Assembly: GCF_900078365.1 (NCBI RefSeq)
Contig: NZ_LT598653.1
Location: forward strand, 1,612,001-1,676,000
Direction: 5' to 3'
Source of the DNA: an uncultured Sphingopyxis sp.
Lineage (GTDB): Bacteria; Pseudomonadota; Alphaproteobacteria; Sphingomonadales; Sphingomonadaceae
DNA length: 64,000 nucleotides
In this document: in pieces, positions 36,206-45,441 of the stretch
Position numbering within the stretch: position 1 is the stretch's first letter
Layout: every line of letters starts with the position of its first letter
The notes under the pieces: generated by a model
Database searches by the model: none
What the model saw: the letters and a program-made list of their open reading frames with translations, nothing else
What the model was told of the DNA's origin: nothing
Made by a program: the position numbers and the translations under genes

Positions 36206-37179
36206 AGGCAGAGTTGTGGGACTTGAGCAGACTGAAGCAGAAGCCGAAGCGTTCTTGGGACGAAGCGGCGCTGCGGTGGCTGAAGGAGAAGGAGCACAAG
36301 AAATCCCTCAGGGACGATGTGCAACGGATCCGCTGGTTCACCGGTCATCTGCGGGGGAAGACCCTCGACCAGATCGACCGGAGTCTCGTCGACCGGCTTA
36401 TCACGACGCATGTCCATGCGACGGATCGAACGAAGGATCTCTACGTGGCGCTCATTCGCGCCATTTTCCGGATGGCGATGCGCGAATGGGAATGGATCGA
36501 TACGATGCCGGCGTTCAAGACCTACGAGAAGGGCAAGAAGGTTCGCGTTCGCTGGATCACCCACGAACAGGCCAAGGCGCTGCTGCTCGAACTGCCCGAA
36601 CATCAGCGCGACGTGGTCGTGTTTGCCCTTGCCACTGGCCTGCGCCAGGGGAATGTTCTCGGCCTGACCTGGGACCGCGTCTTCATGGACCGGCGCCAGG
36701 CGACGATCGAGCATGGCGATACCAAGAACGAGGACGCCCTCGGCGTCGCGCTCAACGATATCGCGGTGGCCGTGCTCATGCGGCAGCGGGGCAAGCACAA
36801 GACGGCGGTGTTCACCTATCGGGGCGAAAGGCTCCGGTCGGCGAACACAAGGGCATGGCGAAAAGCGCTCGTGCGCGCGGGGATCACCAATTTCCGCTGG
36901 CACGATCTTCGCCACACCTGGGCAAGCTGGCTGAGGCAGGCGGGTGTCCCCACCTGGGTGCTTCAGGAACTCGGCGGCTGGAAATCGGAATCGATGGTGC
37001 GGCGTTATGCGCACATGTCGGTCGACCATTTGCAGCCTTACGCCGACCGGCTTGGTTTCGAGCCCGATCTGGAAACCGAACGGGTTCGAGGGTCCGAGGG
37101 AGCCTACGTCACAAAATCACCTACAAAACTCGCCGGAGGCGGGCTTCGTTTGGTGGCTTCGAACGGCGTAAGTGTTTGA
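36082..37179 (+). CDS. int: Tyrosine-type site-specific integrase
   Basis: The 365-residue recombinase has an N-terminal SAM-like DNA-binding region and a C-terminal catalytic domain with R188 (ATGLRQGN), H274-x2-R277 (HDLRHTWASWL), W300 (LGGWKS) at the second His/Trp position and nucleophile Y309 (VRRYAHMS). The ATG at 36082 has a strong AAGGAGG site although it lies inside the preceding HTH gene. The gene points at, and ends 17 bp from, the 3' end of tRNA-Lys, the usual placement of an integrase that uses a tRNA gene as attB. Confidence 0.95.
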   Translation: MALWKRAKTYHVDIASPDGSRVRHTTGTTDRAKAKEYHDKLKAELWDLSRLKQKPKRSWDEAALRWLKEKEHKKSLRDDVQRIRWFTGHLRGKTLDQIDRSLVDRLITTHVHATDRTKDLYVALIRAIFRMAMREWEWIDTMPAFKTYEKGKKVRVRWITHEQAKALLLELPEHQRDVVVFALATGLRQGNVLGLTWDRVFMDRRQATIEHGDTKNEDALGVALNDIAVAVLMRQRGKHKTAVFTYRGERLRSANTRAWRKALVRAGITNFRWHDLRHTWASWLRQAGVPTWVLQELGGWKSESMVRRYAHMSVDHLQPYADRLGFEPDLETERVRGSEGAYVTKSPTKLAGGGLRLVASNGVSV

Positions 37180-37196
37180 ATGATAAGAGAAAGAAA

Positions 37197-37272
<76 letters not shown>

Positions 37273-37384
37273 ACTGCCGGTTTCCGGCACTCACGAAGCC
37301 GGGAGAAAGTCCCCTGCGTCGTGAAGAGAGCGGCCCGCTATCATGGCGGTGAACCCTTGGCAATGGCCTTGCCGCATTTTTTTA

Positions 37385-38491
37385 TCAATGAAAGCGGCGG
37401 CTGCCCGTTTTGCTGTCGTTTTCGATCGCCAGGACGATGCCGACGCAGGTCATGATCGTCAGCATCGACGAGCCGCCGTAGGAAAAGAGCGGCAGCGGAA
37501 TACCGACGACGGGCGCGAGGCCCATCACCATCATCAGGTTGATCGCGATATAGAAGAAGATCGTCATCGTGAGGCCGGCGGCGGCGAGCTGGCCGAAGCG
37601 CGTTCGCGCGCCCAGCGCGACGCGCGTCGACCAGCGCAGCAGCAGGAAAAAGCCGAAGAGGAGGGCGAGCCCGCCGATCAGCCCCCATTCCTCCGCCATG
37701 GTGGCGAAGATGAAGTCGGTGTGCCCCTCGGGCAGATAGTCGAGGTGGCTTTGCGATCCGTTGAGGAAACCCTTGCCGCCGATGCCGCCCGACCCGATCG
37801 CGATCTTCGACTGGCTGATGTGATAGCCGGCGCCCAAGGGGTCGCTTTCGGGGTCGAGGAAGATCAGCACGCGTTTCTGCTGATAATCGTGCAGGAAGGA
37901 GAAGAGGATGGGCAGCGCGGCGATGCCGGCGGCCGCGGTACTGCCGAACCACCAGAAGGGGAGGCCGGCGACGAACATCACCACCACCCCGCCGATTGAG
38001 ATGGCGAGCGCGGTGCCGAGGTCGGGTTGCAGCATCACGAGCGCGGCGGGCAGCCCTATCATCACCAGCGCGGGCCAGAGCGCGGTGAAGGTGCGCGTGT
38101 TTCCGGGCGGCAACTGGGCGTAGAAGCGGGCGAGGGCGATGACGATCGCGACCTTCATCAACTCGGACGGCTGGAGGTTGATGATGCCGAGATTCAGCCA
38201 TCGCTGGCTGCCCCCGCCGACGAAGCCCAAGAGCTCGACCGCGATGAGCAGGATCAGCACGCCGATATAGGCGATATAGGCGAAATCCTCGAAGATGCGT
38301 AAGGGGAAACGCCCGATCACCAGCGCGGCGCCGAGGAAGACGAGGAAGCGCACGCCCTGTTGCCACGCCCAGGGCGACCAGTTGCCCCCCGCGGCCGAAT
38401 AGAGCACGAGCAGACCGAAGCCGGTGATCCCGCCGAGGATGGCGATCAATTTCCACGGGATGCGCTGGATGGCGGGCGGAACCGGGATCAT
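37385..38491 (-). CDS. rodA: Rod-shape peptidoglycan polymerase RodA
   Basis: The 368-residue SEDS-family protein has about ten membrane helices and the conserved segments KVAIVIALARFYAQLP and LGAGYHISQSKIAIGSGGIGGKGFLNGSQSHLDYLPEGHTDF-type loops. RodA polymerises lipid II strands with PBP2 in the elongasome. I start at the ATG at 38491, which overlaps the mrdA stop as ATGA; the frame is open to 38536 inside mrdA. It is the last gene of the mreBCD-mrdA-rodA run. Confidence 0.94.
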   Translation of the reverse strand: MIPVPPAIQRIPWKLIAILGGITGFGLLVLYSAAGGNWSPWAWQQGVRFLVFLGAALVIGRFPLRIFEDFAYIAYIGVLILLIAVELLGFVGGGSQRWLNLGIINLQPSELMKVAIVIALARFYAQLPPGNTRTFTALWPALVMIGLPAALVMLQPDLGTALAISIGGVVVMFVAGLPFWWFGSTAAAGIAALPILFSFLHDYQQKRVLIFLDPESDPLGAGYHISQSKIAIGSGGIGGKGFLNGSQSHLDYLPEGHTDFIFATMAEEWGLIGGLALLFGFFLLLRWSTRVALGARTRFGQLAAAGLTMTIFFYIAINLMMVMGLAPVVGIPLPLFSYGGSSMLTIMTCVGIVLAIENDSKTGSRRFH

Positions 38492-40395
38492 TGCGGCACC
38501 CCGGGATCGGGGTCGCTCGACGCGCCCGATTTCCATGCGGCATAGTCGCGGTCCATACGCGCCTTGATCGGGCCGCCCCAGCCGGCCTCGAGCGTCTCGA
38601 GCGCCTCCATCCCCTTTTCGCGGTCGAACAGATAGGTCATGAAATCGCGGGCGACGGGCGCCGCGGCGCGGCTGCCGCCCATGCCATGCTCGATGACGAT
38701 GCCGGTGGCGTAGCGCGGGTTCACGACCGGCGCGAAGCCGACAAACAGCCCGTGATCGCGGAATTTCCAGGTGCCGCTTTTGCCATTGCCCGTGCCGAGC
38801 CCGCGGACCTGCGCCGTGCCCGTCTTGCCCGCCATGGTGATGCCGTCAAGCGGCAGGCGACTACGCACCGCGGTGCCCGCGCCATTGACGACGAGGTCCA
38901 TGCCGTGCCGCGCTACCGCGAGTGCTTCGGGCGAGAAGGGCAGCGGTTCGTTCTTGAATTCGCGGTTGACGAGGCGTGGATAGAGGCTGCGCCCCGATGC
39001 GATCCGCGCCGCCATCACCGCGAGCTGGAGCGGATTAACGCTGACATAGCCCTGTCCGATGACCGCGTTGAGCGAATCCGACGCCGACCATTGCTGGTCG
39101 TATTTCCGCATCTTCCACGCGCTGTCGGGGATGGTGCCATAGCGTTGATTGCTCCCCGCCAGCCGGAATTCCTCGCCGAGCCCGAGCAGCCGGGCGGTGG
39201 GAGCCATCGCGTCATAGCCGAGCCGGTGCGCGAGCCAGTAGAAATAGCTGTTGCAGCTTTTCATGATCGCCGACGGCATGTCGAGGCTGCCATGGGTGCC
39301 AAGACAGCGGAAAAAGCGGGTGCCGAGGCGGTAGCCGCCGATGCAGGTGTGGCGTTCGCTCGGGTCGACGCCATGCTCGATCGCCGCGATCGCCGCCATC
39401 GGTTTCAGCGTCGATCCGGGCGGATAGAGGCCGCGCGTCGCCTTGTTGATCAGCGGCTGGTGATCGTCGGCGCGCAGCCAAGCATATTCGCTGGTGCTGA
39501 TGCCGTCGGAAAAGCTGTTCGGGTCGAAGCTCGGCATCGAAACAAAGGCAAGGATGTCGCCATTATGACAGTCGATCACGACCGCCGCGCCCGATTCGCG
39601 TCCCATCCGCCGCGCGACATATTCCTGCAAGCCGGCGTCGATCGTCAGATGGACGGTTTTGCCCTGCACGTCGGGCTGGGTGGAAAGGTCGCGCACGACC
39701 TTGCCGCGCGCCGTTACCTCGACGCGCCGCGCGCCGGGTTTGCCCTTCAGCATCTCCTGGAAATATTTCTCCAGCCCGTCCTTGCCGATCTTGTAGCCGG
39801 GGGTGATGTAGAGCGGATCCTTCGCCTTTTCATATTCCTCGGCGTTCGGGGCGCCGACATAGCCGATCAGATGGCCGACCGCGGCGCCGGTGGGATAGTT
39901 GCGCGCGAAGCCACGCTGCGGCGCGATGCCGGGAAGCTCGGGCAGGCGGACGAGGATCGAGCTATATTCGGCCTCGGTCATATCCTCCTTGACCGCGACC
40001 GGCTGGAATCCCGATGCCGCCTTCAGGTCGCGGTTGATCCGCTCCATCGCGTCGCCGTCGAGCCGGAGCAGCGTCTGGAGCTGCCCGAGCACCATGTCCT
40101 TGTTGTGCAGGCGATCGGGAATGAGGTCGATACGAAGCGAAACGCGATTGTTGGCGAGCGCCTTGCCGTGGCGGTCGACGATCCAGCCGCGGCGCGGGGG
40201 CACGAGCGTCAGATTGACGCGGTTGCTTTCCGATTCGAGGACGTAGCGATCATTGTCGATGACCGAAATATAAGTCATGCGCGCCGCGAGCGCGACGCCG
40301 ACCGCCGCCTGCGCCCCGCCGACGACGAGCGCGCGGCGGGTGAAGGTTATGCCCCTCCAGGCTTCGGTGATCGGCGGACTCTTCTTCTTCGGCAT
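38488..40395 (-). CDS. mrdA: Penicillin-binding protein 2 (elongation transpeptidase)
   Basis: A 635-residue class B PBP with one N-terminal membrane helix, a dimerisation (pedestal) domain and a transpeptidase domain: S328-T-L-K331 in PPGSTLKPMAAIAAIE, SCNSYFY as the SxN motif, and KTGTAQV. It crosslinks peptidoglycan during lateral wall growth with RodA and MreBCD. It overlaps rodA by 4 bp and lies 18 bp from mreD. Confidence 0.95.
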   Translation of the reverse strand: MPKKKSPPITEAWRGITFTRRALVVGGAQAAVGVALAARMTYISVIDNDRYVLESESNRVNLTLVPPRRGWIVDRHGKALANNRVSLRIDLIPDRLHNKDMVLGQLQTLLRLDGDAMERINRDLKAASGFQPVAVKEDMTEAEYSSILVRLPELPGIAPQRGFARNYPTGAAVGHLIGYVGAPNAEEYEKAKDPLYITPGYKIGKDGLEKYFQEMLKGKPGARRVEVTARGKVVRDLSTQPDVQGKTVHLTIDAGLQEYVARRMGRESGAAVVIDCHNGDILAFVSMPSFDPNSFSDGISTSEYAWLRADDHQPLINKATRGLYPPGSTLKPMAAIAAIEHGVDPSERHTCIGGYRLGTRFFRCLGTHGSLDMPSAIMKSCNSYFYWLAHRLGYDAMAPTARLLGLGEEFRLAGSNQRYGTIPDSAWKMRKYDQQWSASDSLNAVIGQGYVSVNPLQLAVMAARIASGRSLYPRLVNREFKNEPLPFSPEALAVARHGMDLVVNGAGTAVRSRLPLDGITMAGKTGTAQVRGLGTGNGKSGTWKFRDHGLFVGFAPVVNPRYATGIVIEHGMGGSRAAAPVARDFMTYLFDREKGMEALETLEAGWGGPIKARMDRDYAAWKSGASSDPDPGVPQ

Positions 40396-40413
40396 CGGCG
40401 GATTGGAACCAGT

Positions 40414-40935
40414 TTATCGGCGTTTCAGGCGGAAATTGTCAAACTTGCCGGTCAGGCGCATGAACAGCGGCACGAGCAGCGCCGAGACGATGATCTGCGG
40501 CAGGACGAGACCCAGCACCCGGCCGGGATCGGCGTGCGGGTGGGTGATCAGCGCCGCCAATGACTGGATGATCGCGACCAGCAGCGCCGCGATCGCCCAA
40601 TCGTGGAAAAAGCCGCGCCAATAGATGCGCTGCGACGAATAAGCGATCGCGATGCTCGCGAGCGTCCACAGTCCGACCGCGGTGCCGATCGGCGCGCCGC
40701 TGAACAGATCGTCCCACAGGCCGAGCGGCAGGCCGATCCACACCGGCCACATTTCGGAGCGGAGCAATTGCCAGCACAGGAAAAACAGCAGCCCGAGTGG
40801 GGGCAGCACCGGTGAGTTGGCGATCAGCGGCAGCATCAGCGGCAGCGCCGAGGCGAACATCACGCTCGCGATCGGAACGATGCGCATCCGCCACAGCGAT
40901 GCGGGTTCGCCGAGGCGCGGCCCCTTCTGGTTCAT
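40414..40935 (-). CDS. mreD: Rod shape-determining protein MreD
   Basis: The 173-residue inner-membrane protein has five predicted helices with the MreD-like WPVWIGLPLGLWDDLFSGAPIG loop. It links MreC to the elongation machinery. The start overlaps the mreC stop as ATGA. Confidence 0.88.
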   Translation of the reverse strand: MNQKGPRLGEPASLWRMRIVPIASVMFASALPLMLPLIANSPVLPPLGLLFFLCWQLLRSEMWPVWIGLPLGLWDDLFSGAPIGTAVGLWTLASIAIAYSSQRIYWRGFFHDWAIAALLVAIIQSLAALITHPHADPGRVLGLVLPQIIVSALLVPLFMRLTGKFDNFRLKRR

Positions 40936-41837
40936 GGCGCGCCGGCGGGGGCGGGGAGGGGCGCGGGCGCCGGTCGGCCCTGGGCCTCGATATTGTCGGG
41001 GGTGTAGGGACGCAGCACCGCCACCGCATCGACCTTGCCCGGATCGGCGAGCGGGCGCGCAAGCGCGCCGTCGTGCTGGCGCCGGACGACGATCGCGACC
41101 GGGATGTTCGGCGGATAAAGTCCGCCGGTGCCCGATGTGACGAGGATATCGCCGGGCTTGAACGGATTGTTCGCGATGTTGAGCGTGCGCACGTCGAGGT
41201 CGCCGTTGCCGCGGCCGCTGGCGAGCGCGGGCAGGCCGTCGCGCGCGCGCCGGACGGGGACGATATTGTCAACGTCGGTGAGCAGCAGCACCTGCGACAC
41301 CGACGGCCCGCTCGACAATATGCGGCCGATCAGCCCGTCGGCGCCGCGCACCGGCTGGCCCGCGGCGACGCCGAGATTGCGGCCGATGCTGAGCAGCGCG
41401 ATGCGCTTGGCGCTCGTCGAGGTCGAGGTGAGCAGATAGCCGTTGGCGAGCGCGGCCTTGTCGGTTTCCTGCAATTTGAGCAGCGCCTTCAATTGGCGAT
41501 TCTCTTCCTGCAGCGAACTGGTCGCGACAAGCTGGCGGCGCGTCTCGGCGAGTTCCTTGCGCAGCCGCCGGTTTTGCGTGCCCGCGCCGACATAGGCGCC
41601 GACACTGTCGTCGATGCCCGAGAGCGATCCGGTCACCGAGCGCGTCACGCGCGCGATCGGCGCGGTGATTTCCTGGCTCGCCACGCGCAGCTGGGCGAAG
41701 CCGACGGGGTCAACGACCGACAGGATCGCCAACAGCAGACCCGCCACCGCCCCCGTCACCGCAATGACATAGGCCGCGAACAGGCCGTATTGGGCCTTTC
41801 GGGATTGCCCCGGACGCCGATGTGCCGGGCGGACCAT
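40932..41837 (-). CDS. mreC: Rod shape-determining protein MreC
   Basis: The 301-residue protein has one N-terminal helix (LFAAYVIAVTGAVAGLLLAIL), a coiled coil (LRKELAETRRQLVATSSLQEENRQLKALL) and a beta-rich periplasmic domain ending in GTGGLYPPNIPVAIV, the MreC signature. It organises PBP2 and RodA in the periplasm. It lies 20 bp after mreB. Confidence 0.93.
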   Translation of the reverse strand: MVRPAHRRPGQSRKAQYGLFAAYVIAVTGAVAGLLLAILSVVDPVGFAQLRVASQEITAPIARVTRSVTGSLSGIDDSVGAYVGAGTQNRRLRKELAETRRQLVATSSLQEENRQLKALLKLQETDKAALANGYLLTSTSTSAKRIALLSIGRNLGVAAGQPVRGADGLIGRILSSGPSVSQVLLLTDVDNIVPVRRARDGLPALASGRGNGDLDVRTLNIANNPFKPGDILVTSGTGGLYPPNIPVAIVVRRQHDGALARPLADPGKVDAVAVLRPYTPDNIEAQGRPAPAPLPAPAGAP

Positions 41838-41857
41838 GGTAAAGCGCTACCGTCCGA

Positions 41858-42904
41858 TCAGGCTTGCTGCAACACGCCGCGGAAGGCGGGGTCTTCCATC
41901 GCGCGGCCGGTGCCGATCGCGACGCAGGTCAGCGGATCCTCGGCGACGGTGACCGGCAGGCCGGTCGCGTCGCGGAGCAATTCGTCAAGCTCGGCGATCA
42001 GCGCGCCGCCGCCGGTCAGGACGATGCCCTGGTCGACGATGTCGGCGGCGAGTTCGGGAGCGGTGTTTTCGAGCGCGATGCGCACGCCTTCGACGATCGT
42101 GCCGATCGGTTCCGAGAGTGCTTCGGCGATCTGCGCCTGGTTGATCGAGATTTCCTTCGGCACGCCGTTGACGAGGTCGCGGCCCTTGATGTGGATCGTC
42201 AGGCCGGTGCCGTCGGCGGGAATGCGCGCGATGCCGAAATCCTTCTTGATCCGCTCGGCGGTCGATTCGCCGATCAGGAGGTTATGATGGCGGCGGACAT
42301 AGGAGACGATCGCTTCGTCCATCTTGTCGCCGCCGGCGCGGACCGAGGTGGTGTAGGCGAGACCGCGGAGCGACAGCACTGCGACTTCGGTGGTGCCGCC
42401 GCCGATGTCGACGACCATCGACCCGATCGGTTCGGTGACGGGCATGTCGGCGCCGATCGCGGCGGCCATCGGTTCCTCGATCAGCCACACTTCGCTCGCG
42501 CCCGCGTTCGACGCGGCGTCGCGGATCGCACGGCGTTCGACGCTGGTCGAGCCCGAGGGGACGCAGATCACGATTTCGGGGCTGCGGAAGGCGTTGGGCT
42601 TGCCGCCATGCACCTTGGTGATGAAGTGCTTGATCATCTGTTCGGCGACGTCGATGTCGGCGATGACGCCGTCGCGCAGCGGACGGATCGCCTCGATGCT
42701 GTCGGGGGTCTTGCCCATCATCAGCTTGGCGTCGTCGCCGACCGCCTTCACCCGCTTGATCCCGTTCAGCGTCTCGACCGCGACGACCGAGGGTTCGTTC
42801 AGCACGATGCCCTTGCCGCGCACATAGACCACCGTGTTCGCGGTGCCGAGGTCGATTGCCATGTCTTGGGAGTTGAATTTAAGCCAGCGAGAAAAGAAGG
42901 ACAT
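41858..42904 (-). CDS. mreB: Rod shape-determining actin homologue MreB
   Basis: The 348-residue actin-like ATPase has the phosphate 1 motif AIDLGTANTVVYV, phosphate 2 VVDIGGGTTEVAVLSL and adenosine motif GIVLTGGGALI. MreB filaments direct lateral wall synthesis. An AGGAAG site lies ahead of the ATG. It heads the five-gene minus-strand shape operon, with the promoter expected in the 193-bp gap before divergent mutL. Confidence 0.97.
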   Translation of the reverse strand: MSFFSRWLKFNSQDMAIDLGTANTVVYVRGKGIVLNEPSVVAVETLNGIKRVKAVGDDAKLMMGKTPDSIEAIRPLRDGVIADIDVAEQMIKHFITKVHGGKPNAFRSPEIVICVPSGSTSVERRAIRDAASNAGASEVWLIEEPMAAAIGADMPVTEPIGSMVVDIGGGTTEVAVLSLRGLAYTTSVRAGGDKMDEAIVSYVRRHHNLLIGESTAERIKKDFGIARIPADGTGLTIHIKGRDLVNGVPKEISINQAQIAEALSEPIGTIVEGVRIALENTAPELAADIVDQGIVLTGGGALIAELDELLRDATGLPVTVAEDPLTCVAIGTGRAMEDPAFRGVLQQA

Positions 42905-43097
42905 CGATACTGCTTCCTGTCATCGAAGCCGCGCCCCTGACGGACACGCCCCTGTCGTGATTTCACCCGCGCGTCCGGCCGGCGACAGCTGCAATCAGGG
43001 GGAGATTCCGGCTCGTCCACGGGGGGTGGCTGGACAAAATGATCAGGGCTGTGCGGATGGGTCGCGATTTGCGTTCGACTGCGCTAGGACAGCGGCC

Positions 43098-44918
43098 ATG
43101 TCAATACGTCGCCTGCCGGAAAAGCTCGTAAATCGGATCGCAGCGGGTGAAGTGGTTGAAAGACCCGCCGCGGCGCTCAAGGAGCTGGTTGAAAACGCCA
43201 TCGACGCCGGTTCGACTCGCATCTCGGTGCGAATCGCCGAGGGCGGGATTTCGCGGCTCGAGGTCGAGGACGATGGCTGCGGAATGACCGCTGCCGACAT
43301 GGCGCTCGCGCTCGAACGCCACGCGACGTCGAAGCTGCCGACCGATGCGATCGAAGATGTCGTAACGATGGGCTTTCGCGGCGAGGCGCTGCCCTCGATC
43401 GCGAGCGTCGCGCGGCTGACCCTCGAAAGCCGGACGCAGGGCGGCGACGGCTGGAAACGCATTGTCGACAATGGCGCGATGGTCGCCGAAGGACCCGCCG
43501 CGCTTGCCAAGGGCACGCGCGTGATGGTCGAGGACCTGTTCGCGCGCGTTCCGGCGCGGCGCAAGTTCCTGCGCACCGGGCGCAGCGAATATGCCGCCTG
43601 CCTCGACGCCGTGCGGCGGCTGGCGATGGCGCGCCCGGACATCGCTTTCGTGGTCGAGCATGACGGGCGCCGCGTGCTCGACGTGCAGGGAGGGCAGGAC
43701 CGGCTGGCGCGCGTCGCGGCGCTGACCCAGCGCGAGCTCGCCGCGAACAGCATCGGGGTCGATCTCGACCGCGGCGACGTCCATCTCGGCGGCGTGATCA
43801 GCCTGCCGACCTACAATCGCGGCATCGCCGATCATCAATATCTGTTCGTCAACGGGCGGCCGGTGAAGGACCGGTTGCTCGTCGGCGCGCTGCGCGGCGC
43901 CTATGCCGACCTGCTTGCGCGCGACCGCCATCCGGTCGTCGCGCTGTTCCTCGACGTGCCGACGAGCGAGGTCGACGTGAACGTCCATCCCGCGAAGACC
44001 GAGGTGCGCTTCCGCGATCCGCAGCTGATCCGTGGGATGATCGTCGGGGGCCTCCGCCGCGCGCTCGACGAACATGGCTTTCGCAGCGTCCAGCGCCCCG
44101 CCGAGGCCGCGCTCGCCGCGTGGCAGCAGGAACCCGTCGCGCCGCAGCCGCTGACGCCGACCCTTTTTGCGCCGCACCCCGCGCACTCGCAAAGCCCGGC
44201 TACACCCATGTTCGGTGCGGCCGATGCCGGGACGACCGCGCTGCTGCACGACCGCATCGTCGATTTCGCGCCGCCGCGCGACGCGCTTCCGATGGGCCGT
44301 GCCGAACCCGCCACCGCGCCGGTGCCCGAAGCCGAAGCGCATCCGCTCGGCATCGCGCGCGGCCAGATCGCGAAAACCTATATCGTCGCCGAAGCCGAGG
44401 ACGGCCTCGTCATCGTCGACCAGCACGCCGCGCACGAACGGCTCGTGCTCGAACAGCTCCGCCGCGGAATGAGCGGGCAGGCGGTGCCATCGCAGGGTCT
44501 GCTGCTGCCCGAAGTCGTCGAGCTCGACGAACCCGCCTGCGACCGGCTCGAAGCCGCCGCGCCGCAGCTCGCGGCGCTCGGCGTCGAACTCGAACGCTTC
44601 GGCCCCGCGGCGGTGATGGTGCGCGCGACCCCAGCGATGCTGGGGGCGATCGATTGCCGCAAGCTCGTCACCGACATCGCCGACGATCTGGCGGGCTACG
44701 ACGCGGCGCTGGGCCTCAGCGAACGCCTCGAACTGGTCGCGGCGACGATGGCATGCCATGGATCGGTGCGTGCCGGGCGAACGCTGAACGTCGCCGAGAT
44801 GAACGCGCTGCTCCGCACGATGGAGGTCACGCCGCACTCGGGCCAGTGCAACCACGGGCGCCCGACATGGGTGAAGCTCGCGATGGACGATGTCGAGAAA
44901 TTGTTCGGGAGGAAATAG
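43098..44918 (+). CDS. mutL: DNA mismatch repair protein MutL (endonuclease-type)
   Basis: The 606-residue protein has the GHKL ATPase motifs ELVENAIDAG, DDGCGM and GFRGEALPSIASV at the N terminus, a Pro/Ala-rich linker around residues 340-410 and a C-terminal domain beginning DQHAAHERLVLE at D441. That motif fits DQHA-x2-E-x4-E, so this MutL should have latent nicking activity, as expected where no MutH exists. The ATG at 43098 is chosen because RRLPEKLVNRIAAGEVVERP is the canonical start; the frame is open far upstream. Confidence 0.97.
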   Translation: MSIRRLPEKLVNRIAAGEVVERPAAALKELVENAIDAGSTRISVRIAEGGISRLEVEDDGCGMTAADMALALERHATSKLPTDAIEDVVTMGFRGEALPSIASVARLTLESRTQGGDGWKRIVDNGAMVAEGPAALAKGTRVMVEDLFARVPARRKFLRTGRSEYAACLDAVRRLAMARPDIAFVVEHDGRRVLDVQGGQDRLARVAALTQRELAANSIGVDLDRGDVHLGGVISLPTYNRGIADHQYLFVNGRPVKDRLLVGALRGAYADLLARDRHPVVALFLDVPTSEVDVNVHPAKTEVRFRDPQLIRGMIVGGLRRALDEHGFRSVQRPAEAALAAWQQEPVAPQPLTPTLFAPHPAHSQSPATPMFGAADAGTTALLHDRIVDFAPPRDALPMGRAEPATAPVPEAEAHPLGIARGQIAKTYIVAEAEDGLVIVDQHAAHERLVLEQLRRGMSGQAVPSQGLLLPEVVELDEPACDRLEAAAPQLAALGVELERFGPAAVMVRATPAMLGAIDCRKLVTDIADDLAGYDAALGLSERLELVAATMACHGSVRAGRTLNVAEMNALLRTMEVTPHSGQCNHGRPTWVKLAMDDVEKLFGRK

Positions 44919-44919
44919 G

Positions 44920-45441
44920 ATGGGGTTCCGGATCATCGCCATATCGCTCGCCGCGGCTTTGCCCGTGGCGGTCTATGCAGCGCCCGCCGCGCCCGCCTGC
45001 TCGGCCGCACCGGTTCTTCCGCCCGAACTCACCGGCTGGTCACGCGACGCGTCGAGCAAGACGATCTATGCCTATGGCGACGACCTCGGCGCCGACTGGT
45101 CGCCGCTCGGCGCGGCACGGACCGAGCTGCCGCTGCACAGGTTCGAAAGCCTGCGCTACGGCATCGCGCCCGAGCGCAAGCCCGACGTCCACAAGTTCGG
45201 CGGGATGATCCCGATCGAGGTGAAGAAGGCGGGGCGGCTGGTCGTCGCGCTCGACGCGGGGGCGTGGATCGACCTGGTGCAGGGCGGCGGCGTGGTGAAA
45301 TCGGTCAAGCACGGGCATGGCCCCGCTTGCTCGGGCATCCGCAAGATGGTCGAATTCGACGTGACGCAGGGGCGCTATCAGCTTCAGATCGTCAACGCGC
45401 CCGCGGCGTCGATCCATGCGATGGCGGTGCTGCGCGACTGA
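44920..45441 (+). CDS. Secreted protein of unknown function
   Basis: A 173-residue protein with a signal peptide (MGFRIIAISLAAALPVAVYA) and two or three cysteines in the mature part. The remainder looks beta-rich (LVVALDAGAWIDLVQGG, YQLQIVNAP). Similar small sphingomonad proteins are sometimes labelled homogentisate dioxygenase, which the sequence does not support. GGGAGG in the end of mutL serves as its SD, and the ATG is 1 bp after the mutL stop, so it is probably co-transcribed. The stop abuts the stop of the convergent gene (TGATCA). Confidence 0.75.
   Translation: MGFRIIAISLAAALPVAVYAAPAAPACSAAPVLPPELTGWSRDASSKTIYAYGDDLGADWSPLGAARTELPLHRFESLRYGIAPERKPDVHKFGGMIPIEVKKAGRLVVALDAGAWIDLVQGGGVVKSVKHGHGPACSGIRKMVEFDVTQGRYQLQIVNAPAASIHAMAVLRD

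Larger units (their letters stand above)
1..37196. mobile_element. Integrated conjugative element / genomic island, right-hand part (left end outside window)
   Basis: A tyrosine integrase at 36082-37179 ends 17 bp from the 3' end of a tRNA-Lys gene, and a complete traG-trbBCDEJLFGI transfer operon lies directly upstream of it. Upstream of that sit three defence-type gene groups and a truncated pRiA4b ORF-3-like gene, all typical accessory cargo. To the right of the tRNA only housekeeping genes follow, so the tRNA is taken as the right boundary. No relaxase, no second copy of the tRNA 3' end and no left boundary were seen, so the element must extend beyond base 1. That it is mobile is inferred from gene content. 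Confidence 0.75.

Noticed and set aside
38491..40563. 690-codon plus-strand open frame across mrdA
   Set aside because: It is exactly antisense to the penicillin-binding protein gene, whose motifs are unmistakable; the shadow is a product of high GC.
44920..45441. Homogentisate 1,2-dioxygenase as the product of the secreted gene after mutL
   Set aside because: The protein is far too short, is exported and has none of the dioxygenase iron ligands; such labels are probably propagated errors.
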